Source of the DNA: Rhizobium sp. NRK18
GTDB taxonomy: Bacteria > Pseudomonadota > Alphaproteobacteria > Rhizobiales > Rhizobiaceae
Direction of reading: 5' to 3'
NCBI RefSeq assembly: GCF_024385575.1
Contig: NZ_JANFMV010000004.1
Span: forward strand, 186,001 to 250,000
DNA length: 64,000 bases
The position numbers and the translations under genes are program-made. Positions 44,830-51,857 of the stretch are shown one piece after another (the stretch's first letter is position 1; every line of letters begins with the position of its first letter). The notes beneath the pieces were generated by a model that worked only from the letters and a program-made list of their open reading frames with translations, ran no database searches and had not been told where the DNA came from.

Positions 44830-44875
44830 ATATGTAAAATTGCTTTAGATCGCGATTTTCATAACTTTTTGGAAT
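44830..44875. promoter_or_regulatory. 46-bp regulatory element, copy 1 (sulfatase/LysR promoter)
   Basis: This element is identical at 39 of 46 positions to the one at 49152-49197. Two conserved outer blocks (ATATGTAAAATTGCTTTA and ATAACTTTTTGGAAT) surround a 13-base centre in which 7 bases vary. It lies between the divergent LysR start and the sulfatase leader and overlaps the first LysR ATG. On the minus strand TTTTACATAT may be the -10 region of the sulfatase promoter. It is probably the binding site of the LysR protein at 44880. Confidence 0.7.
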
Positions 44876-44879
44876 GCCT

Positions 44880-45785
44880 ATGGATCGGCAACTCGTAGCG
44901 TTCATGACCGTCGCCAGGCTGGGCAACCTCACCTTGGCCGCGCAGCGTCTCAACATCACGCAACCTGCGCTGACCAAGCGGCTTGTGACCTTGGAAGAAC
45001 GCCTCGGCGTGAACCTGTTCGACCGCAAACCACGCGGTATGGAACTAACCGCAGCGGGAAGAATCTACCTGCGGCATGCCAGTCGCATCGAACAGGAATA
45101 CCGCCAGGCGAGCGAGGAAATCGGAATTCTCGAGAATGCCGGCATGGAGACCCTGCGGGTTGGGGCCGGACCGCTTTTTCATCTCCGCTATGTCGCCCAG
45201 GCCTTTTCGGCGGTTCGCAGACGTTTCCCGACGCTCAGGCTCGATCTCGTCGCGCGCAACAACGGCGAAACGCTGCCCATGCTGGTGGCGGGAGAACTCG
45301 ATCTCGTGCTTGGCACGGTCGAGCCGCTGGCTTCGGAATATCTTCTCCATGTCATCCCGTTGCTCGAGGTCGAGCAGGCGGTGGCTGTCGCAGAAGACCT
45401 GCCCTGCGCCGGCAAGGATGTCCTGTTGCCATCCGATCTCATGCACATGGATTGGGTCGGCTACAGCCAGGTCCCCGGCAGCCGCGAGCTACTGACGCGC
45501 TATTTCTCGCAGCACCAGCTTGGCGTCCCGCGTTTCGCTGCGCAAACAACATCCTTTACCGCCGGACTGCATCTCATCAGGCATTCGAACCTCGCAATGC
45601 AGGTTCCGCTTCAAATTCGAACCGTCGTCGGCCACGAGGGCCTGCGCGTGCTGCCTGTCTCTCCTTCCCTGGGACGATCGGCAGCCGGCATATACATGCG
45701 TGAAAGCTCGCAAGGCATCCCGGCCGTTCAGGCGATGAACGAGGAATTGCGTCGGATCACCAGCGCACAACCTACTGACATCTGA
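44880..45785 (+). CDS. LysR-family regulator of the sulfatase and TTT genes
   Basis: 301 residues from the ATG at 44880 (MDRQLVAFMTVARLGNLTLA). GGAA lies 6 bases upstream; an ATG two codons earlier is also in frame. The helix-turn-helix is LAAQRLNITQPALTKRLVTL at about residues 20-39. The effector domain is complete (LRLDLVARNNGETLPMLVAG, then ELDLVLGTVEPLASE). The gene is divergent from the sulfatase operon and convergent with tctA. Copies of a 46-bp element occur at both the sulfatase and the tctC promoters, so one regulator for both transcripts is likely. The effector may be the imported sulfate ester (inference). Confidence 0.93.
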   Translation: MDRQLVAFMTVARLGNLTLAAQRLNITQPALTKRLVTLEERLGVNLFDRKPRGMELTAAGRIYLRHASRIEQEYRQASEEIGILENAGMETLRVGAGPLFHLRYVAQAFSAVRRRFPTLRLDLVARNNGETLPMLVAGELDLVLGTVEPLASEYLLHVIPLLEVEQAVAVAEDLPCAGKDVLLPSDLMHMDWVGYSQVPGSRELLTRYFSQHQLGVPRFAAQTTSFTAGLHLIRHSNLAMQVPLQIRTVVGHEGLRVLPVSPSLGRSAAGIYMRESSQGIPAVQAMNEELRRITSAQPTDI

Positions 45786-45801
45786 GAGCCGTTCGCCACA
45801 G

Positions 45802-45838
45802 AGGCATGGGTTCACTGGGTCCCCGCCCGCCTATGCCT
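45802..45838. terminator. Hairpin terminator between LysR and tctA genes
   Basis: AGGCATGGGT pairs with GCCTATGCCT (10 bp with two G-U pairs), with a 17-base loop, then TTTT on the plus strand. It lies just after the LysR stop and overlaps the end of the convergent tctA-type gene. Confidence 0.5.
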
Positions 45839-47345
45839 TTTCCTCCACCAGCGCCGACTGTCGTTCCGCAAAAAGACGGCGCAGGGTGAAGAAGGCCACG
45901 CAGAGCAGCAGGGCCACGTTGATGAACAACAAGGTGGCCGAGACGGGACGCTCGACGAAGATGCGCAACCCGTCATGCGACAGAAGCAGCGTGCGCCGGA
46001 CGTTGTTTTCAAGAAGCGGCCCAAGGATCACCCCGATGACCATGGGCGCCAGCGGATAGCCGCCAGCCCGCAACACCAACCCGACAAGGCCGAAGGCAAA
46101 CATTACCCACAGATCGAAGACCGAGCTGCCGACCGCATAGGTGCCGATGGCACACATCAGCAGGACCGTGGGGATCAGGACCACCTTGCGCAGGCGCAGC
46201 ACGTAGACGAACAGCGGCGTCATGAGAATGCCGACGACGAACAGAGCGATATTCGCAAGCATGTAGACCAGGAATATCCCGCCGACGATATCCGAGTGCT
46301 GGGCAAACAAAGTGGGGCCCGGAAAGATGCCGAGGATCAACAGCACCCCGATCAGCACGGCGGTGGCCGCATCGCCGGGAATTCCGAGCGCAAGGGTGGG
46401 CACCAGTGCGCCACCTGCCGTGGCATTGTTGGCGCTCTCCGAGGCGACGATGCCACCTTCCGCCCCTTCCCCATAACGCTCTTCGCTCTTGGCGAACGTC
46501 TTGGCGACAGCATAGGCTGTAAAGGACGAGATCACGCCCCCCGCCCCCGGCAAGGCGCCAACGCAGGCTCCGATCGTGGAGGACCGCAACAGGTTCGGCC
46601 AGCGCGTCAACACCAGCATGACAGTGCGAAAGCCGGGTCGGGCAATGGCGAGATTCGGTCGTTCAAGCAAGTCGTCGCCGGTCAGCAAATTGCTCATTTC
46701 CGAGATGGCGAAGAGCCCGACCACGATCGCGACGATGTTGAAGCCGTCGGAGAGCTCGAAGAGGCCAAATGTGAAGCGTTCCGCGGCGGTGAATTCGTCG
46801 GTACCGGCCGTTGCCAGCAGCAGCCCCGCCGTTCCGGCAATCAATCCCTTGAGCATGGACTGGTCCGATACCGCCGCGATTGCCGTCAGTCCGGTGATCG
46901 CAAGCAGGGCATATTCGGGCGGCCCGAAGCCTGCTGCGAAGGCGGCAAGCGAGGGAGAGAACAAGATCAGGATCAGGCCACCGAAGGCGCCTCCGAGTGC
47001 GGACGCGGAGATGGCAATGCCGATGGCATCGGCGGCGCGTCCATTCTGCGCCATCGGATAGCCGTCGAACAGCGTCGCCGCCGCGAGAGGCGTTCCCGGT
47101 ATCCGCAACAGGATCGCGGAGATTGCCCCGCCGCACGAGCCGCCGACATAGATGGCGATCAGGAAGCCCATCGCCTGGACAGGGGGAAACGTAATCGCAT
47201 AGGGCAGCAACAGGATGATCCCCATCAGCGGCCCCAGCCCCGGCAAGGCGCCGACGAGCAGGCCAATGATGAGACCGGCACCGACCAGGGCCAGCGTCGA
47301 AAGGCTCGCAACCAGCCCCGCCCCTTGTAAAAGCATGTCAAACAT
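45831..47345 (-). CDS. Tripartite tricarboxylate transporter large permease (TctA family)
   Basis: 504 residues from the ATG at 47345 (MFDMLLQGAGLVASLSTLAL); upstream codons overlap the small-subunit gene. Family motifs are GALPGLGPLMGIILLLPYAI, YVGGSCGGAISAILLRIPGT, GALPGAGGVISSFTAYAVAK and the second TctA repeat region with NNATAGGALVPTLALGIPGD. About twelve membrane helices are expected. It is the channel of a three-component secondary importer for carboxylates. It follows the TctB gene closely and converges with the LysR gene. The substrate may be a sulfated or aromatic carboxylate given the nearby sulfatase (inference). Confidence 0.95.
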   Translation of the reverse strand: MFDMLLQGAGLVASLSTLALVGAGLIIGLLVGALPGLGPLMGIILLLPYAITFPPVQAMGFLIAIYVGGSCGGAISAILLRIPGTPLAAATLFDGYPMAQNGRAADAIGIAISASALGGAFGGLILILFSPSLAAFAAGFGPPEYALLAITGLTAIAAVSDQSMLKGLIAGTAGLLLATAGTDEFTAAERFTFGLFELSDGFNIVAIVVGLFAISEMSNLLTGDDLLERPNLAIARPGFRTVMLVLTRWPNLLRSSTIGACVGALPGAGGVISSFTAYAVAKTFAKSEERYGEGAEGGIVASESANNATAGGALVPTLALGIPGDAATAVLIGVLLILGIFPGPTLFAQHSDIVGGIFLVYMLANIALFVVGILMTPLFVYVLRLRKVVLIPTVLLMCAIGTYAVGSSVFDLWVMFAFGLVGLVLRAGGYPLAPMVIGVILGPLLENNVRRTLLLSHDGLRIFVERPVSATLLFINVALLLCVAFFTLRRLFAERQSALVEEKA

Positions 47346-47349
47346 CAGT

Positions 47350-47853
47350 TCACCAGGGAATATTGAGATTGAAGATGCCGCCCGGCAGCACGACGTCGAG
47401 CTGGCTTTCGAAGAACCAGGCCATGCCAAAGGAGATCGCAAGACTGAACACGATCATCTGCCACCACTGTCGTGAGCCGCAGGCGACCATAATCGCAAAC
47501 AGCATTGGCGCAGAAGCAAGGTGAAAGCCGAGAACTCCAAGGAGCGCCAGATAAAGGCCGAACAGCGCGATGACCACGGCAGGGCGAGTGAGCTGATGCA
47601 GCCTTAATCCATCCTCATTCTCAGGTCTGCGCGCGACAAACTGGACGATGACCTGCAACGCCACGAGCCCCAGAAGCACCAGCGCCACACCGCGAGGATA
47701 GGCGGCCGCATTGTCATACGGCCCCCCTTCCGCCATGCCCGCCGGCCCCAGTACGTCGTGAATCTGCTCGAAGACCAGAGCCACCAGGACAAGCATGAAT
47801 GCAATGGAACACCATTCCGCAAAACGACGTCCGATAACAAGCGAGCTGGTCAT
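47350..47853 (-). CDS. Tripartite tricarboxylate transporter small permease (TctB family)
   Basis: 167 residues from the ATG at 47853. Four membrane helices are apparent (about 15-33, 53-73, 90-110, 120-150 as two close segments). TctB-type sequences include AAAYPRGVALVLLGLVALQV (the YP..V/L..LL motif) and LLGFHLASAP-like GVLGFHLASAPMLFAIMVAC. It is the poorly conserved small membrane subunit. Its start overlaps the TctC stop by four bases, and its stop lies four bases before the TctA start. Confidence 0.92.
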   Translation of the reverse strand: MTSSLVIGRRFAEWCSIAFMLVLVALVFEQIHDVLGPAGMAEGGPYDNAAAYPRGVALVLLGLVALQVIVQFVARRPENEDGLRLHQLTRPAVVIALFGLYLALLGVLGFHLASAPMLFAIMVACGSRQWWQMIVFSLAISFGMAWFFESQLDVVLPGGIFNLNIPW

Positions 47854-48842
47854 TTCAGCGCCTTCAGCGCATCTTCTTCCCACTTGATCGCGTCGGCCAT
47901 TGTCGAAAGCTGGTCACGCACGCCTGAAACGATCTTGTCGTACTCGGTATGATCCCAGTCGAGCGGCACGAAGCCGATCCGCTCGATCTTGGCGCGCACA
48001 TCGGGATCCTTCATCGCCTTGCCCATTGCCGCACGCAACGTCTCCACGCGCTCGGGCGGGGTATCCTTCTTCACGAGCCACCAATCCCAGCCCATCGGCG
48101 CAAGCCCGCTGATCCCGAGATCTGCATCGATGTCCGCAATGGACGGCGCTCCACCAAAGGCCGCCTTGGCTGAGGCTTGCTCCGACAGGACGAGCCCGAT
48201 CTTGAGCGCATCGGGATCCTGCTTGTAATTGCCCACATTGACGAAGGCGAAATCGAGGATTCCGCTTTTGACATCGTTGTTGGCCGCCGGCGGCGACTTG
48301 TAAGGAACGTTCTGCGCGACGACCTGGTAGGATTGCAGGACCTTCGCCATGACGAGGTGGGGCAGATTGTTGCGCTGACCCGAGGAGTAGCGCAGCTTGC
48401 CCGGATTGGCCTTGCCCCAGGCCATCATCTCTTCGAAATTCGACCAGCGCGTTTCATCTGTACGCCATCCGATTGCAAAGGCGTTCGAAGCGGCGGCATG
48501 CAACGGAATGAAATCGTCAAAGTTCCATTCCGCCTTCTTGAGAATGGGCTGCAGGACCAGCGGCGCGACGTAGCCGTCGATGATCGTATATCCGTCGCCA
48601 GGCTTTTGGAGCGCCGTCTGGAATGCCTTGATGCCGCCGGCGCCGGGAGTGGCAAGCACCGTCATCGGCACCCCAAGCTCCTTGCCCATCGCGTCGGCGA
48701 TGATCTGGCTGACCGACAGCGCGGGGCCGGCCCCAGCCGGCAGGATGCTCTCGATCGTCCGGTCGGGATATTCCGCCATGGCCGGGACTCCGATCAGGGA
48801 TGTCGCCAGCACGGACGCAGCGAAGATGGATTTGAAATTCAT
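47850..48842 (-). CDS. Tripartite tricarboxylate transporter solute-binding protein (TctC/Bug family)
   Basis: 330 residues with signal peptide MNFKSIFAASVLATSLIGVP, cleaved near AMA-EY. Bug-family features are YPDRTIESILPAGAGPALSV, VTVLATPGAGGIKAF-like PMTVLATPGAGGIKAFQTAL, YTIIDGYVAPLVLQPILKKA, and PPERVETLRAAMGKAMKDPD near the C-terminus. It is the periplasmic receptor and first gene of the leftward tctCBA operon. A good ribosome site (GGGAGGAATTC) precedes the ATG. The leader of about 300 bases upstream carries the shared 46-bp element, a short GTG frame and a terminator-like hairpin. The ligand is unknown. Confidence 0.94.
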   Translation of the reverse strand: MNFKSIFAASVLATSLIGVPAMAEYPDRTIESILPAGAGPALSVSQIIADAMGKELGVPMTVLATPGAGGIKAFQTALQKPGDGYTIIDGYVAPLVLQPILKKAEWNFDDFIPLHAAASNAFAIGWRTDETRWSNFEEMMAWGKANPGKLRYSSGQRNNLPHLVMAKVLQSYQVVAQNVPYKSPPAANNDVKSGILDFAFVNVGNYKQDPDALKIGLVLSEQASAKAAFGGAPSIADIDADLGISGLAPMGWDWWLVKKDTPPERVETLRAAMGKAMKDPDVRAKIERIGFVPLDWDHTEYDKIVSGVRDQLSTMADAIKWEEDALKALK

Positions 48843-48909
48843 GAATTCCTCCCATTGAGATGTCTGAAGCTGCGAATGCCTCTCCTCAGGACGACACAGT
48901 CTTCAATAA

Positions 48910-48939
48910 AGCCCCCGTGGCATTTTGAAACTGGGGGCT
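48910..48939 (-). terminator. Terminator-like hairpin in the tctC leader
   Basis: On the minus strand AGCCCCC and GGGGGCT form a 7-bp GC-rich stem with a 16-base loop, followed by TTTATT. It lies 67 bases before the tctC start and 15 bases after the stop of the short GTG frame at 48955-49101. This is the order expected of a leader-peptide attenuator. No alternative antiterminator stem was worked out. Confidence 0.45.
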
Positions 48940-48954
48940 GAGAAATAGGTTCGG

Positions 48955-49101
48955 TCAGAAGGCCGGCCCCACATAAAATGGCAATCGAAGGCAACTGCCC
49001 GTGCCGCCTGAAATTCTCAAGTGGACCCGGCGGACGATACAGGCGCATGCGCGTTGTGCATCGGCCGGCTGTGTCGATCGAACGTGGCGAAAATCGTTCA
49101 C
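48955..49101 (-). CDS. Putative 48-aa leader frame in the tctC 5' region
   Basis: A GTG at 49101 follows the conserved GGAGGACGACGC block (49104-49115 on the plus strand) by a suitable 9-base spacing from GGAGG. The frame encodes about 48 residues: MNDFRHVRSTQPADAQRACA, then CIVRRVHLRISGG, with three Cys (19, 21, 37), and ends with TGA upstream of the hairpin at 48910-48939. Paired Cys codons before a terminator would fit sulfur or cysteine attenuation. It may also be chance; the protein matches nothing I recognise. Confidence 0.3.
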   Translation of the reverse strand: MNDFRHVRSTQPADAQRACACIVRRVHLRISGGTGSCLRLPFYVGPAF

Positions 49102-49151
49102 TAGCGTCGTCCTCCTTCGAGCAGTTAGGGGAACTTGCCGCCTGGCGAGAC

Positions 49152-49197
49152 ATATGTAAAATTGCTTTAAACAAGAATTATCATAACTTTTTGGAAT
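49152..49197. promoter_or_regulatory. 46-bp regulatory element, copy 2 (tctCBA promoter)
   Basis: Second copy of the element at 44830-44875 (39 of 46 identical, same orientation toward the leftward target operon). It lies 310 bases upstream of the tctC start. The next conserved block (GGAGGACGACGC) is 36 bases further toward tctC, against 37 bases in copy 1. No LysR gene follows here, unlike at copy 1, so this copy serves the transporter operon alone. Confidence 0.7.
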
Positions 49198-49336
49198 AGA
49201 GTGAATCCTTGGCGCATCACTCCGCCTGCTTGAATATGGGCCGGCATGAGCGCATCCGGCCCTCCGTACCGACGCCCGGCATCAGGCGAAGATACGAGCA
49301 CTTCACGGCAAAGATGGCAGCGTCGAACGTCACGCC
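49198..49336. other. Gap between the TTT leader and the propeller gene
   Basis: With the adjoining leader (48843-49197) this makes a 494-base stretch without a conventional gene. Nothing beyond the elements already listed is recognisable in these 139 bases. Confidence 0.4.
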
Positions 49337-50224
49337 TTACGACACAGGATATCGGACATAGGCGAAGAAGCGTGAATCGGGCGACCAGGACGCGACGTTG
49401 ATCGTTCCCTGTCCTCCGTTGAAGCGGTCGATGTCACGGACATTCCGGCCGTCGGGGGTCATCGTTCGGATAACAATGCCTTGGTCCGGCGGATGTCCGG
49501 TCGTGCTCGGCGGGTATGAAAGGTAGGCAATCAGGGTGCCGTCCGGGGATGGATGCGGGAACCAGTTCACGCGGTCATCGAAGGTGAGTTGCTGCACATC
49601 CGATCCGTCGGGCCTCATCCGGCAAATCTGTGCCTGTCCGGGAGAACAATGTTCGGAGTTGAAGTACACCCATTCGCCGTCGGGCGAGAATTCGGGGCCG
49701 TCGACCGGATGGGCCCCGTCCGTGAGCGCCTTGTCGTTGCCGCCTGATGAAGGAATCATGCAGATCTTCGTGACGGTCCTTCCGGCTTCCATTTCCAGGC
49801 CGACATAGGCCAGCATGTCGCCCTCGGGCGAGATGCCGTGAAGATAGTACCTGAAGTGCCGTTCCGGATCGTGGTCATTGGATATCTTCAGCGGCTCGCC
49901 GCCATTCACATCCACCCGATACAGATGCCCGTCATTCGCGCTGACAAACAAGTACCGCCCATCCGGTGACACCAGATGATCATTGTTCAGGTCTTCGATC
50001 GGAGCGGTGTTGATACGGCATGGTCCGACCTTGCCGTCCGGCGAAATGCGAAAGAGCCTGCCGTCGCCGTTATAGACCAGCCATTGACCGTCGGGCATCC
50101 AGTTCGGCGCCTCGATCAGCTCCGTCGACTGGTAGACAACCTCGATGGATGCCCCATCGCGAGACGCCACCACGAGTTCCGAGACCTGGCCCTCCTTCAG
50201 AAGACGCGGATTTACAGGGCGCAT
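49337..50224 (-). CDS. TolB-like beta-propeller protein (PD40 repeats)
   Basis: 295 residues from the ATG at 50224, which has GAGGAGGAG at ideal distance. The ATG at 50230 touches that site. Repeated PD40/WD40-like motifs are clear: APNWMPDGQWLVYNGDGRLF, LVSPDGRYLFVSANDGHLYR, GPEFSPDGEWVYFNSEHC, PHPSPDGTLIAYLSYPP and ASWSPDSRFFAYVRYPV. This gives about six blades. There is no signal peptide, so it is cytoplasmic, unlike true TolB. Oligogalacturonate-lyase-like and peptidase-like propellers share the fold, but no catalytic set is evident. It is transcribed leftward toward the TTT leader. Its role is unknown. Confidence 0.85.
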   Translation of the reverse strand: MRPVNPRLLKEGQVSELVVASRDGASIEVVYQSTELIEAPNWMPDGQWLVYNGDGRLFRISPDGKVGPCRINTAPIEDLNNDHLVSPDGRYLFVSANDGHLYRVDVNGGEPLKISNDHDPERHFRYYLHGISPEGDMLAYVGLEMEAGRTVTKICMIPSSGGNDKALTDGAHPVDGPEFSPDGEWVYFNSEHCSPGQAQICRMRPDGSDVQQLTFDDRVNWFPHPSPDGTLIAYLSYPPSTTGHPPDQGIVIRTMTPDGRNVRDIDRFNGGQGTINVASWSPDSRFFAYVRYPVS

Positions 50225-50411
50225 GGTCATCTCCTCCTCGGTCTCGCTGCAGCAAACATAGCGTAGGAGCGCGGCCACGGGTGACGCGACCTGACCTTCG
50301 CTGCCAACCGCAAGCCCGCTGCAGGCGTCCCCATTGCAGCGCATCGAGACTATCCATCCGGTTGTCGCAGAACAAGGCACTGCGGCGCACATGACCGCCG
50401 GTCCGGGCAGG

Positions 50412-51857
50412 TCAATCCCCGAAGCCGACGATGCCCTTGATCTCGGTGAACTCGTGCAGGCCGAACGTGCCGTATTCGCGGCCATTGCCCGACTGCTTGT
50501 AGCCACCGAACGGAGCGGCTCCGTCCCAGGCAGAGCTGTTCAGGCGAACGATGCCGGTTCTGAGCCGCCGGGCGAAGGCGCGTGCCTCTTCCGGCTCGCC
50601 CTGGATGTAGGAGGCGAGGCCATAGGGCGTGTCGTTGGCGATCTCGGCTGCCTCGTCCTCGCTGCCATAGCCGAGGATCGACAGGACCGGCCCGAAGATC
50701 TCCTCGCGAGCAATGGTCATGTCGTTGGTGACGCGGGCGAAGACTGTCGGCCGCACATAATAGCCGGCGTTGAGGTGCGCCGGCCGGTCCGGGCCACCGG
50801 CGACCAGTGTCGCGCCCTCTTCGATGCCCTTGCGGATCAGCGTCTGGATCTTGTCGAACTGCACCTGGCTGACGACCGGACCGATGTCGGTCGATGCGTC
50901 CATTGGAGATCCGACACGAATACCGTCCGCCGCCTCCCGGGCCACGTCGATCGCGCGGTCCATGCTTTCCTCCGGCACCAAGAGCCGGGTCGGCGCATTG
51001 CACGATTGGCCGGAGTTGGCGAAGCATCTGGAAACGCCGGCGCGCACGGCCGCATCGAGATCGGCGCTCCGGAGCACGACATTCGGCGACTTGCCGCCGA
51101 GTTCCTGATGCACGCGCTTGACCGTCGGCGCAGCAGCCTCGGCCACCGAGATACCCGCACGGGTCGAACCTGTGAAGGACACCATGTCGACGTCGGGGTG
51201 GCTCGCGAGCACCGCCCCCACCGTCGGTCCGTCGCCATTGACGAGGTTGAACACGCCCCTGGGCACGCCAGCCTCATGCAGAATTTCGGCAAACAGGATC
51301 GCGTTGACAGGCGCGATCTCGGAAGGCTTCAACACCATGGTGCAGCCGGTGGCGAGCGCCGGCGCCACCTTGCAGGCGATCTGGTTGATCGGCCAGTTCC
51401 AGGGCGTGATCATCCCGACAACGCCGATCGGTTCGTGGACGATGCGGGTCGTGCCCTGCATGTATTCGAACGGGAAGTCCTGCATGGCGCGGATCGTCTG
51501 CGTAAAATGGGCAATGCCGATGCCGGCCTGCTCGTTTCGCGCCATCTGCAGCGGCGCTCCCATCTCCCGGGAGATTACGTCACCAAGCTCGTCACGGCGA
51601 CGGGTGAGGATCTCGAGAATCCGCTCGAGGAGTGCCAGACGCTGCGCATGCGAGGTTAGCGAAAAGCTTGGGAAGGCACGTCGCGCTGCCGCGATCGCCC
51701 GTTCGGCATCCGCAGCCGATCCCATGGCGATTTCCGCGAAGGGTTGCTCCGTCGCCGGATCGATGACCGGCAGACGCGACGTGCCAACCGGTTCGACCCA
51801 GGCGCCATCGATGTAGAATTTCAGATACTGGTCCATAGTGTTCGCTAAGCCCTTCAT
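50412..51857 (-). CDS. Aldehyde dehydrogenase (NAD(P)-dependent), copy 1
   Basis: 481 residues from the ATG at 51857, which overlaps the GMC stop by four bases; an ATG seven codons later (MDQYLKFYIDGAW) is the more usual family start. Motifs are TPWNWP with Asn154, FTGSTRAG (228-235), catalytic Glu252 in QELGGKSP, catalytic Cys286 in GQSCNAPT, and EEIFGPVL. It oxidises an aldehyde to its acid in the cytoplasm. It is the last gene of the eight-gene ABC/oxidase operon and directly after an alcohol oxidase gene, so it probably takes that enzyme's product. It is a paralogue of the ALDH at 62428-63852. Confidence 0.94.
   Translation of the reverse strand: MKGLANTMDQYLKFYIDGAWVEPVGTSRLPVIDPATEQPFAEIAMGSAADAERAIAAARRAFPSFSLTSHAQRLALLERILEILTRRRDELGDVISREMGAPLQMARNEQAGIGIAHFTQTIRAMQDFPFEYMQGTTRIVHEPIGVVGMITPWNWPINQIACKVAPALATGCTMVLKPSEIAPVNAILFAEILHEAGVPRGVFNLVNGDGPTVGAVLASHPDVDMVSFTGSTRAGISVAEAAAPTVKRVHQELGGKSPNVVLRSADLDAAVRAGVSRCFANSGQSCNAPTRLLVPEESMDRAIDVAREAADGIRVGSPMDASTDIGPVVSQVQFDKIQTLIRKGIEEGATLVAGGPDRPAHLNAGYYVRPTVFARVTNDMTIAREEIFGPVLSILGYGSEDEAAEIANDTPYGLASYIQGEPEEARAFARRLRTGIVRLNSSAWDGAAPFGGYKQSGNGREYGTFGLHEFTEIKGIVGFGD

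Noticed and set aside
48839-49174. 111-codon minus-strand frame running through the tctC leader
   Set aside because: It spans the terminator-like hairpin and has no ribosome site at its start; the shorter GTG frame after the conserved GGAGG block is better supported, and even that is uncertain.
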